Assembly (NCBI GenBank): GCA_001800095.1 | Contig: MGUT01000041.1 | Location: forward strand, 15,289-20,907 | DNA: 5,619 nucleotides | Direction: 5' to 3' | Source: Elusimicrobia bacterium RIFCSPLOWO2_01_FULL_64_13 | GTDB lineage: Bacteria > Elusimicrobiota > Elusimicrobia > 2-02-FULL-39-32 | Shown here: piece after piece, positions 1-5,533 of the stretch | Layout of the letters: each line of letters opens with the position of its first letter | Position numbering within the stretch: the first letter of the stretch is position 1 | Translations under genes and position numbers: made by a program | The notes under the pieces: generated by a model | What the model was told of the DNA's origin: nothing | The model's input: only the letters and a program-made list of their open reading frames with translations | The model's database searches: none

Positions 1-506
1 GCCGTCTGGACCACGAGGAGCCTTAAATTCGGCCCGGCCGGGCCGCCGCGGGAAAAGGGGAGCTCGGGCGGATATATATTCGGCTCGATCCCGATCCCCC
101 TCAAGGTATCGAGGTAGCGGTGCAGGGTGTGCCTCCCGAGCTCCGGATCGCGGATCTTGCTCTTGACGTAGAGACGCCTCTCCCACGCCGCTTTCCTGGT
201 CCGCGCCACCTTCGGCACCCCGGAAAAGAACGTGACCAGGTTCGAGCGGACGTTGTCGTGCAGGTCCAAGATGGCGTCGAATCCCTCGTTCCGGACCCGG
301 AGGATGAAGCGGACGATGGATTCCCCCTCGCCCAGGACCAGGAGCCGGTCCACGTTGGGATTGCCGGAGAGGATGTCCGCGTACTTCTTCTTGACCGCGG
401 ACACGATCTCGCAGCCCGGGAGCCGCTCCCGCAAGTTCCTGTAGACGGGCGTGGTGAGGATGATGTCCCCGAGGGACGAGAAGCGGATGACCAGTATCTT
501 ACGCAC
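1..506 (-). CDS. GT9 family ADP-heptose:LPS heptosyltransferase, N-terminal part (C-terminus beyond window)
   Basis: Probable inner-core heptosyltransferase of the WaaC/WaaF type, transferring heptose from ADP-heptose to Kdo or to a first heptose at the cytoplasmic face of the inner membrane. I translated 168 codons from a GTG at 506 with no stop before the window edge. The N-terminus carries the family signature RFSSLGDIILTTPV (residues 8-21); D14 sits where the catalytic Asp of E. coli WaaC lies (D13 in SSMGD). Further family features are NPNVDRLL (49-56) and FDAILDLHDNVRSN (76-89). These form the N-terminal Rossmann half of a GT-B fold; the ADP-heptose-binding half is outside the window. 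The start is well fixed: GGAGG lies 9 nt upstream, and the gene overlaps the end of the Kdo transferase gene by 8 nt, implying translational coupling. Placement after a Kdo transferase fits a core-assembly role. WaaC versus WaaF, or another GT9 member, cannot be decided from this half. Confidence 0.9.
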   Translation of the reverse strand, partial: MRKILVIRFSSLGDIILTTPVYRNLRERLPGCEIVSAVKKKYADILSGNPNVDRLLVLGEGESIVRFILRVRNEGFDAILDLHDNVRSNLVTFFSGVPKVARTRKAAWERRLYVKSKIRDPELGRHTLHRYLDTLRGIGIEPNIYPPELPFSRGGPAGPNLRLLVVQT

Positions 507-2451
507 GGAGATATCCCTCCAGGACCGCCAGGGCCGCGCGCGTGGCCCTGCCGGAAAAACCCTCGACGCATTCCCTGGCCTTCCGTCCCATGAGTTCCGC
601 CCCGGCGGGGTCCTTGAGGAGCGCGGCCGCTTCCCGGGTCAAGGCCGCGCCGTCCCGCACCTGAACGGCGCCCCCGGCCTCGAGCAGGAGACGGGCCGGC
701 TCGCGGAAATTCTCCATGGACGGGCCGAAGAGCAGGGGCTTCGACTGCCAGGCCGGCTCGATGGGGTTCTGGCCTCCCTTGGGCACCAGCGAGCCCCCGA
801 TGAAGACCGCCGATGCGGCGGCGTAGGCTTCCGCCAGGTCCCCGAACGTATCCCAGATCAATATGTCCCATTCCCGGGGCCGTCGACCCGGCCCCGGATC
901 GAGCAGGCGGCTGCGCAGTTCCGTCCTCGCCGATCCGTTCCTGATGTTGGCGAATATCTCGCCCCGGCTGTCCAGGTGCCGCGGCGCGAGAACGAGCTTG
1001 AGGCGGGGCACCTCCCTGCGGATCTCAAAATAGGCGGAAAGAAGCATCTCCGCTTCCCCTTCCCGGATGGACCCGGCCACCCACACCGGCCCCTCCCCAG
1101 CCCAGGCGGAGGACGGCGGACGGCCCTCCGGGACCACGTCGTATTTCAGGTTGCCGGTGACCGCGACCCTCTCCCGCGGCACCCCGATGGAAGCGTACCG
1201 TTCCGCGTCCCCATCCTCCCTCGCGCAGACGAAATCCACGTTCCCCAGCCAGACCTGGGTGAGGCGCCGGACCTTCGCGTACCGCGCGGCGCTCCTGTCG
1301 GAGATCCTGCCGTTGACGATCCCCACGGCCGCCCCGCGCGACTTCGCCAGGCGTATCCAGTTCGGCCATAGCTCGGATTCCAGGAGGACGAGGAGGTCCG
1401 GATCGGCCCAGTTGAGGGACCGGGAGACGACCCAGGGGATGTCGAGAGGGGCGTAGACGCGATGGTCCCCGAGGCCGAGACGGCCCGCCTCCGCGATGCC
1501 GGAGAAAGTGGTGCAGGAGAATATCACGACGGCGTCCGGGAAGGCCTCCCGCAAGGCGCGGATCAGGGGCGCGGACGCGCGGCATTCCCCCAGGCTGGAA
1601 GCGTGGACCCAGACGCGCTTCCCCTCCCTGGAAACTTTTCCGGGATAGGAGCCGAAGCGCATCGCCAGCCCCCGGGAGAAGTGCCGGACGAACGTCCCAG
1701 GATAACGCAGGAATATTCCGGCGAGGACGACGGGCGAGAAGAGGAGCATCCCCGCCGTGTAGAGCCAAAAGACCATACTGCCGGAAAGACCTTCCTCCGG
1801 CATGGATACCCTGGCGTCGGCCGCCGCCGCGACCCGGTCCAGCGCCTGCCGCAATTCCTCCGTCTTCGCCGCGATATCGTCGTTCCGCCCCACGGTGACG
1901 GGCGCGCCTTCCGCCACCGCCGCCCTCCCGAAAGGCAGAGGGACCCAGTATTCGTCCCAGCCCCTGAAGACCAGGCGCCGGGCGGCGGAATAGGCCACGG
2001 GGATGATCGGGCGGCCGGTCTTGCGCGCGAGGTAGATCGCGCCCGGGTTCACTCTCCCCCGCGGGCCCTTGGGACCGTCCGGCGTGATGCCGATGCTCCG
2101 GCCAGAGGCCAGGAGGCGCTTCAGCTCGATCAAGGCGCGCGCCCCTCCGCGCGAGGAGGAGCCCCGCACCGTGTCCATGCCCAAGGCGCGGATCACCCTG
2201 GAAATGATGGCGCCGTCGCGGCTCCGGGAGACGAGGATGGAAACGGGACGGCCCCGGTAGGCCCAGACCAGATAGAACTGGCGGCCGTGCCAGAAAGCGT
2301 AGATGACCCCTGTCCGGTCCTTTCCGCGCAGGCTCGGCGCGCGGGAAACGTCGCAGCGGGTCGTCCTGCCCACGGCCTGCAGATAGAGCCAGGCGGCGGC
2401 CGGGACGGCCCATCCGAGGATATTGAGCAGGAGGTTCTTCAAGGGGCGCAT
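499..2451 (-). CDS. waaA: DUF374 (LpxJ-like) acyltransferase fused to Kdo transferase WaaA/KdtA
   Basis: A 650-residue two-domain protein. Residues 1-214 are a complete DUF374 lysophospholipid-acyltransferase-like domain: a hydrophobic N-terminus (about 5-27), WHGR (54-57), SRSRDG (75-80), RGSSSRGG (96-103), TPDGPKGPRG (123-132) and PLPFGR (171-176). Helicobacter and Campylobacter LpxJ, a lipid A secondary acyltransferase, belongs to this family. After a linker of about ten residues, 226-650 is a full-length (425 aa) GT30 Kdo transferase: membrane helix 227-248, HASSLGE with the probable catalytic base E289 (E. coli WaaA E60), LESELWPN (357-364), VNGRISDRS (379-387), TGNLKYD (432-438), APRH (489-492) and GGSLVPKGGQNPIEPA (552-567). 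WaaA moves Kdo from CMP-Kdo to lipid IVA on the cytoplasmic membrane face. I chose the ATG at 2451 because DUF374 homology begins there and GGAGG lies 13 nt upstream; an in-frame TTG at 2523 has no ribosome site. Acyltransferase specificity is inferred. The frame is open throughout the junction. Confidence 0.92.
   Translation of the reverse strand: MRPLKNLLLNILGWAVPAAAWLYLQAVGRTTRCDVSRAPSLRGKDRTGVIYAFWHGRQFYLVWAYRGRPVSILVSRSRDGAIISRVIRALGMDTVRGSSSRGGARALIELKRLLASGRSIGITPDGPKGPRGRVNPGAIYLARKTGRPIIPVAYSAARRLVFRGWDEYWVPLPFGRAAVAEGAPVTVGRNDDIAAKTEELRQALDRVAAAADARVSMPEEGLSGSMVFWLYTAGMLLFSPVVLAGIFLRYPGTFVRHFSRGLAMRFGSYPGKVSREGKRVWVHASSLGECRASAPLIRALREAFPDAVVIFSCTTFSGIAEAGRLGLGDHRVYAPLDIPWVVSRSLNWADPDLLVLLESELWPNWIRLAKSRGAAVGIVNGRISDRSAARYAKVRRLTQVWLGNVDFVCAREDGDAERYASIGVPRERVAVTGNLKYDVVPEGRPPSSAWAGEGPVWVAGSIREGEAEMLLSAYFEIRREVPRLKLVLAPRHLDSRGEIFANIRNGSARTELRSRLLDPGPGRRPREWDILIWDTFGDLAEAYAAASAVFIGGSLVPKGGQNPIEPAWQSKPLLFGPSMENFREPARLLLEAGGAVQVRDGAALTREAAALLKDPAGAELMGRKARECVEGFSGRATRAALAVLEGYLRA
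516..520 (-). promoter_or_regulatory. Ribosome binding site of the heptosyltransferase gene
   Basis: On the minus strand GGAGG stands 9 nt before the GTG at 506-504. It lies inside the last codons of the upstream Kdo transferase gene (the Leu-Glu-Gly near its C-terminus). It decides the GTG start, since no ATG occurs near the beginning of this reading frame. Confidence 0.75.
874..897 (-). repeat. Perfect 9-bp inverted repeat inside the WaaA coding region
   Basis: CCGGGGCCG and its exact reverse complement flank a 6-nt spacer (883-888). It encodes the Pro/Gly/Arg-rich segment at about residues 518-526 of the fusion, a likely variable loop of the Kdo transferase. The arms are all G and C, so the RNA could fold stably, but no U-run follows on either strand, so it does not look like an intrinsic terminator. 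Confidence 0.4.
1774..1798 (-). promoter_or_regulatory. Possible internal translation start for a separate WaaA product
   Basis: At the domain junction of the fusion gene the minus strand carries GGAGGAAG (1798-1791) followed by an in-frame ATG at 1776. That ATG is exactly where free-standing WaaA proteins usually begin (MVFWLYTAG). A second in-frame ATG lies at 1803. The spacing from GGAGG to the ATG at 1776 is 17 nt, which is long for efficient initiation, so this may be only a relic of formerly separate genes or chance in a GC-rich Glu-Glu-Gly codon run. Confidence 0.25.
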
Positions 2452-2464
2452 GGGGATCGACTGG

Positions 2465-2469
2465 CCTCC
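2465..2469 (-). promoter_or_regulatory. Candidate ribosome binding site of the acyltransferase-WaaA gene
   Basis: GGAGG on the minus strand, 13 nt before the ATG at 2451 and within the 29-nt gap after the preceding stop codon. The spacing is longer than ideal, but it is the only good Shine-Dalgarno match here. It favours the ATG over the TTG at 2523, which has no such motif and would overlap the preceding gene by 43 nt. Confidence 0.5.
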
Positions 2470-2480
2470 GGACGGAAGGT

Positions 2481-3074
2481 CTATCGGGATCTCGCGGATC
2501 TTCCTTTCGCGACCGGATTCCAAAAACAGTAGCCCGCGCTCGAGAAGGCGGGGAGGAGGCGGCCGGAACCGTCCGTGACGATGTCGGCCTTGGCGGAATC
2601 CAGAACGCGGGACAACTCTCCCAGGAGGGAGGAATCCACCGGCAGGAGCGGAGTCAGCTCGCAGGATTCATTCTCCGCCTCTTCCTTCAGAAGCTTCTCC
2701 ACGAATCCTGCCGCCTGCTCCAGCCCTTCCTCCGCCACGGCGTCGAGGTGGGCGGCGCGGACTTCCCCTTCCTTTTCCCGGGCTTCAGCGATGGCGCGCG
2801 AGATCGGAGACCCGACCGTCACCAGGACCAGCGAGAGGCCGAGGGCCTTCGGCGGGGCGCCCTCCCAGAGCCGGGACAGGCCCGCCGGGGTCTTTCCCCG
2901 GGAAAAAGATTCGTATACGGCGCTGGGCGAGAGGAACCCCTGGGCCCGGTCGATGAGCTCCTTGAACCGGTCTTCGGCCGTTTCCCCGGGACCGGCCAGG
3001 GCCTTTTTCTTGAGGATTCTCAAGACGGCGTGGGGGCGGACGGCGATCTTATATTTCTTGATCTTTTTGATCAA
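2481..3074 (-). CDS. Uncharacterised protein, distantly like the methionine synthase (MetH) activation domain
   Basis: A 197-residue soluble protein with no signal peptide or membrane segment. The N-terminus is Lys-rich (IKKIKKYK). I see a tentative resemblance to the B12-dependent methionine synthase activation domain family: VLRILKKKAL (17-26), a hydrophobic strand ending in TVGS (LVLVTVGS, 82-89), a helix LDAVAEEGLEQ (110-120), and a C-terminal PAFSSAGYCFWNP (175-187). The last segment parallels the E. coli MetH segment PGASVSGWYFSHP as I recall it (P, S, G, aromatic, F and P align). In MetH this domain binds AdoMet for reductive methylation of cob(II)alamin. The AdoMet-binding RPAPGYP motif would fall near 139-146, where this protein has ELTPLLPV, so AdoMet binding is doubtful. 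Translation probably starts at TTG 3074, with GGGGAG 5 nt upstream. It sits 24 nt after secF and 29 nt before the acyltransferase-WaaA gene, so it is probably co-transcribed. No corrinoid protein is visible nearby. Function unknown. Confidence 0.8.
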   Translation of the reverse strand: MIKKIKKYKIAVRPHAVLRILKKKALAGPGETAEDRFKELIDRAQGFLSPSAVYESFSRGKTPAGLSRLWEGAPPKALGLSLVLVTVGSPISRAIAEAREKEGEVRAAHLDAVAEEGLEQAAGFVEKLLKEEAENESCELTPLLPVDSSLLGELSRVLDSAKADIVTDGSGRLLPAFSSAGYCFWNPVAKGRSARSR

Positions 3075-3079
3075 GGGGA

Positions 3080-3085
3080 CTCCCC
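3080..3085 (-). promoter_or_regulatory. Ribosome binding site deciding a TTG start
   Basis: GGGGAG on the minus strand lies 5 nt before the TTG at 3074-3072, inside the 24-nt gap after secF. There is no in-frame ATG near the beginning of this gene, so the site supports the rare TTG initiator. Confidence 0.5.
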
Positions 3086-3098
3086 GGGACCGGGATGG

Positions 3099-4052
3099 TC
3101 AGGACTTGCGTTTTCCGCGGACGCGTTCCCACTCGTAGATGAACGGGGTCGCGATCCCGATGGACGAATAGGTGCCCACGATCGCCCCGAAGACCATGGC
3201 GAAGGCGAAATCATGGATGACCTCTCCTCCGAAAAAGTACAGGGTCAAGACCACCAGGAGGACCATCAGGTTCGTGATCAGGGTGCGCGAGAGGGTGTCG
3301 TTCACGCTCCGGTTGATGACCACGTTCAAGGGCTCCGTGCGCAGGAGCCGGAGCTTCTCGCGCAGATAATCGAAGATGACGATGGTGTCGTTGATGGAGT
3401 AGCCCGCGATGGTCAGGAGCGCCGCCACGACCGTGACGGTGATCTCCTTGTCGAGGATGGAGAACACGCCGATGGTCGCGAAGACGTCATGGATGAGGGC
3501 CACGACCCCCGCCACCCCCCAAACGCCGGAATGGAAGCGGAAAGCCACGTAGATGATGATGCCGACGAACGTCAGGATGAAGGCCAGGGAGGTCTGCTTG
3601 AAAAGGTGCGCCCCCACCGTCGGCCCGACGAATTCCTTCCTCAAAAGGACGGGGGAGCGGTCCGGGAAGGATTCCGCCACGATCGCGCGGATCCTCTCGC
3701 CCATGTCCGAGACCCGCGGGCCGGCCGGGTCCGCCGGGTCCGTACCGCCGAACGGGCTTCGCCGCCCCTGCAGCTGGGTGCGGACGATGTAGATGCCTTC
3801 GGAAGGGACGCTCTGCAGCTCGAACGAAGGGATCCCTTTGCCGGAAAGGGCCGCGCGCATCTCCTCCAGGGAGGGAGGGTCCGCGAACTGGATCTCGATG
3901 AGGTTCCCGCCCGTGAAGTCCAGCCCCCACTTGGGCCCGCCCTTCATGACCAGGGAGGCGATGCCCGAAAGGATGAGGATCCCCGAGACGGCGAACGCCC
4001 AGTAGCGCTTTCCCACGAAGTCGAAGTTGGTTTTTTTGATGATCTCGAACAT
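3099..4052 (-). CDS. secF: Protein translocase subunit SecF
   Basis: Inner-membrane subunit that works with SecD to pull exported proteins through SecYEG using the proton motive force. It has 317 residues, normal for SecF. Six membrane segments are apparent: about 17-35, 152-171, 178-199, 203-228, 257-275 and 283-305. Family motifs are GLDFTGGNLIEIQF (43-56), the opening of the first periplasmic region; VGPTVG (142-147); GVVALIHDV (182-190); the transmembrane IAGYSINDTIVIFD (215-228) with D222; and NRSVNDTLSRTLIT (247-260) with R256. D222 and R256 lie where residues tied to proton conduction occur in Thermus SecDF. A Gly/Pro/Asp-rich stretch (about 97-114) is probably a loop of the periplasmic domain. 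The ATG follows the secD stop codon by one base, and GGTGAG, a partial anti-SD match, lies 8 nt upstream inside secD, so translation is probably coupled to SecD. Confidence 0.97.
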   Translation of the reverse strand: MFEIIKKTNFDFVGKRYWAFAVSGILILSGIASLVMKGGPKWGLDFTGGNLIEIQFADPPSLEEMRAALSGKGIPSFELQSVPSEGIYIVRTQLQGRRSPFGGTDPADPAGPRVSDMGERIRAIVAESFPDRSPVLLRKEFVGPTVGAHLFKQTSLAFILTFVGIIIYVAFRFHSGVWGVAGVVALIHDVFATIGVFSILDKEITVTVVAALLTIAGYSINDTIVIFDYLREKLRLLRTEPLNVVINRSVNDTLSRTLITNLMVLLVVLTLYFFGGEVIHDFAFAMVFGAIVGTYSSIGIATPFIYEWERVRGKRKS

Positions 4053-4053
4053 T

Positions 4054-5508
4054 TTAAATGCTCACCGCCGTGATGGACTTGTCCTTCAGCCGCCAGTCGT
4101 AGTAGGCCCGCGTGACGAAAATGGCCGTGAACATGGAAACGAGGATGCCGATGGCCAGGGTCACGGCGAACCCCTTGACCGGACCCGTGCCGAATTGGAA
4201 GAGGAAGAGAGCGGCGATCAGGGTGGTGGCGTTGGAGTCCAGGATGGTGGTGAAGGCCTTGTCGTAGCCCTGGTCGATGGCCAGGCGCACGGTCTTCTGG
4301 TTGCGGAGCTCGTCGCGCGTGCGCTCGAGGATGAGCACGTTGGCGTCCACCGCCATGCCCAGAGAGAGGATGACGCCGGCGATGCCCGGCAGGGTCAACG
4401 TCGCCTGGAAATAAGCCATGCAGCCCAGGAGGAGGAGGAAGTTGAGCAGGAGGGCGCCGTCGGCCACCAGTCCCGCCCCGCGGTAGTAGAAGGCCATGAA
4501 CAGGATGACCAGGGACAGCCCGATGAAGCTCGACCAGACGCCCGCCCGGATGGAATCCTCTCCCAGGGTCGGGCCCACCGTCCTTTCCTCTATGACCGTG
4601 ACGGGCGCCGGAAGCGCGCCGGCCCGCAAGACCGTGGCCAGGAGCTTGGCGTCCTCGGCGGTGAAACTGCCCTCGATCACGGCGCGGCCGTCGGGAATGC
4701 GGGTGCGGATGGTGGGGGCGGACTGGACCACGCCGTCGAGGACGATGGCGAGGTTCCGGTTGATATTGGATTCCGTGACGCGGGAGAACTGTTTGGCGCC
4801 TTCCGGGCTGAATTCGATGGACACCTCCGGGTAGCCCATGCCGCCGGACCCTCCCAGCTGGACCCTGGCGTCCACCAGCGCGGCGCCGGTGATCTCCGGT
4901 TGGGAGCGCACCATGTAATAGCGGCTCTCCCTGCCGCCCATCAGGACGTAGCCCGTGGGGAACATGGCCAGGATCTCCTTCGGGAGGGATTCGGGGTTGG
5001 TCGCGGCCGAGGACAGGCTGATCCCCTGCTCGCGCATGGCCGTGACGACGCGTTCCATGGCGGGTCCGTCGTCCACGATGCGGAACTCAAGAAGGGCCGT
5101 CTTGCCGATGAGGGTCTTGGCCCTCTCGGGGTCCTTGACTCCGGGAAGCTGGATGACGATCCACCTCTCGCCCTGGCGGGCGATCAAGGGCTCGGCCACG
5201 CCGAACTGGTCGATGCGGTTCCGGAGCACTTCGATGGCCCTCTCCGCCGCCTCGGTGACGGCTTCCGTCCGCTTCTCGCCCAGGCCCAGCTCCATCTTGT
5301 CCGTCTCGATCTCCAGAACGAGGTGCGTTCCCCCGCGCAGGTCCAGCCCCAGCTTCAGGATCTTTCCCATCAGGGGGTCGCGGCGCTCCTCCCGGGCGGA
5401 GCGCTCCTCCGCGGAAAAGCCGTACCAGGCGAACGTGGGGTAAAGGAGGAGGAGCGCCGCGACGACCGCGGCGCCTGTGACCAGAAGTTTCCAGTGGAGC
5501 TTGCTCAC
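4054..5508 (-). CDS. secD: Protein translocase subunit SecD
   Basis: Inner-membrane protein with a large periplasmic domain that assists late steps of Sec-dependent export, coupled to proton flow, in complex with SecF and YajC. It has 484 residues, shorter than E. coli SecD (about 615) but usual for many other phyla. Order: membrane helix 9-27; LGLDLRGGTHLVLEI (53-67); first periplasmic domain with RNRIDQFGVAEPLI (96-109) and LPGVKDPERAKTLIGKTALL (121-140); the head subdomain to about 280; RTVGPTLGEDSI (309-320); then five membrane segments (about 325-342, 348-366, 372-393, 427-442, 445-468). The membrane motif AVDANVLILERTRDE (386-400) contains D388, equivalent to the essential transmembrane Asp of SecD. 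The start is GTG 5508, because the typical SecD N-terminus begins there and no ATG lies upstream in frame before the yajC stop. No convincing Shine-Dalgarno precedes it. The gene begins 25 nt after yajC and ends 1 nt before secF. Confidence 0.97.
   Translation of the reverse strand: MSKLHWKLLVTGAAVVAALLLLYPTFAWYGFSAEERSAREERRDPLMGKILKLGLDLRGGTHLVLEIETDKMELGLGEKRTEAVTEAAERAIEVLRNRIDQFGVAEPLIARQGERWIVIQLPGVKDPERAKTLIGKTALLEFRIVDDGPAMERVVTAMREQGISLSSAATNPESLPKEILAMFPTGYVLMGGRESRYYMVRSQPEITGAALVDARVQLGGSGGMGYPEVSIEFSPEGAKQFSRVTESNINRNLAIVLDGVVQSAPTIRTRIPDGRAVIEGSFTAEDAKLLATVLRAGALPAPVTVIEERTVGPTLGEDSIRAGVWSSFIGLSLVILFMAFYYRGAGLVADGALLLNFLLLLGCMAYFQATLTLPGIAGVILSLGMAVDANVLILERTRDELRNQKTVRLAIDQGYDKAFTTILDSNATTLIAALFLFQFGTGPVKGFAVTLAIGILVSMFTAIFVTRAYYDWRLKDKSITAVSI
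4061..4066 (-). promoter_or_regulatory. Ribosome binding site of secF inside the end of secD
   Basis: GGTGAG on the minus strand, 8 nt before the secF ATG, lies in the last codons of secD (Val-Ser near the C-terminus). It matches the 3' half of the AAGGAGGTGA consensus. Confidence 0.45.
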
Positions 5509-5533
5509 GTTGAAAAGGCCGGGATGTCCGCCG

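Noticed and set aside
30..45. Perfect 16-nt GC palindrome (cggcccggccgggccg)
   Set aside because: It lies in the heptosyltransferase coding frame (Gly/Pro/Ala codons), has no loop and no T-run, and such runs are expected by chance in GC-rich coding DNA.
1025..2413. Minus-strand alternative frame of 462 codons within the acyltransferase-WaaA gene
   Set aside because: The translation is Gly/Arg/Pro-rich without recognisable motifs, while the overlapping frame carries both domain families in full.
2452..2523. TTG at 2523 as the start of the acyltransferase-WaaA protein
   Set aside because: It would add 24 residues unlike DUF374 N-termini, overlap the preceding gene by 43 nt, and has no ribosome binding site. 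The ATG at 2451 fits better.
4031..4037. Run of seven A on the coding strand near the start of secF as a possible frameshift site
   Set aside because: It does not form a slippery heptamer in the reading frame (AAA AAA ACC, Lys-Lys-Thr) and SecF reads through intact; it simply encodes the usual Lys-rich N-terminus.
2748..4073. Plus-strand open frame (441 codons) opposite secF and the 197-residue gene
   Set aside because: Low-complexity translation that spans two well-supported minus-strand genes; it is a composition shadow.
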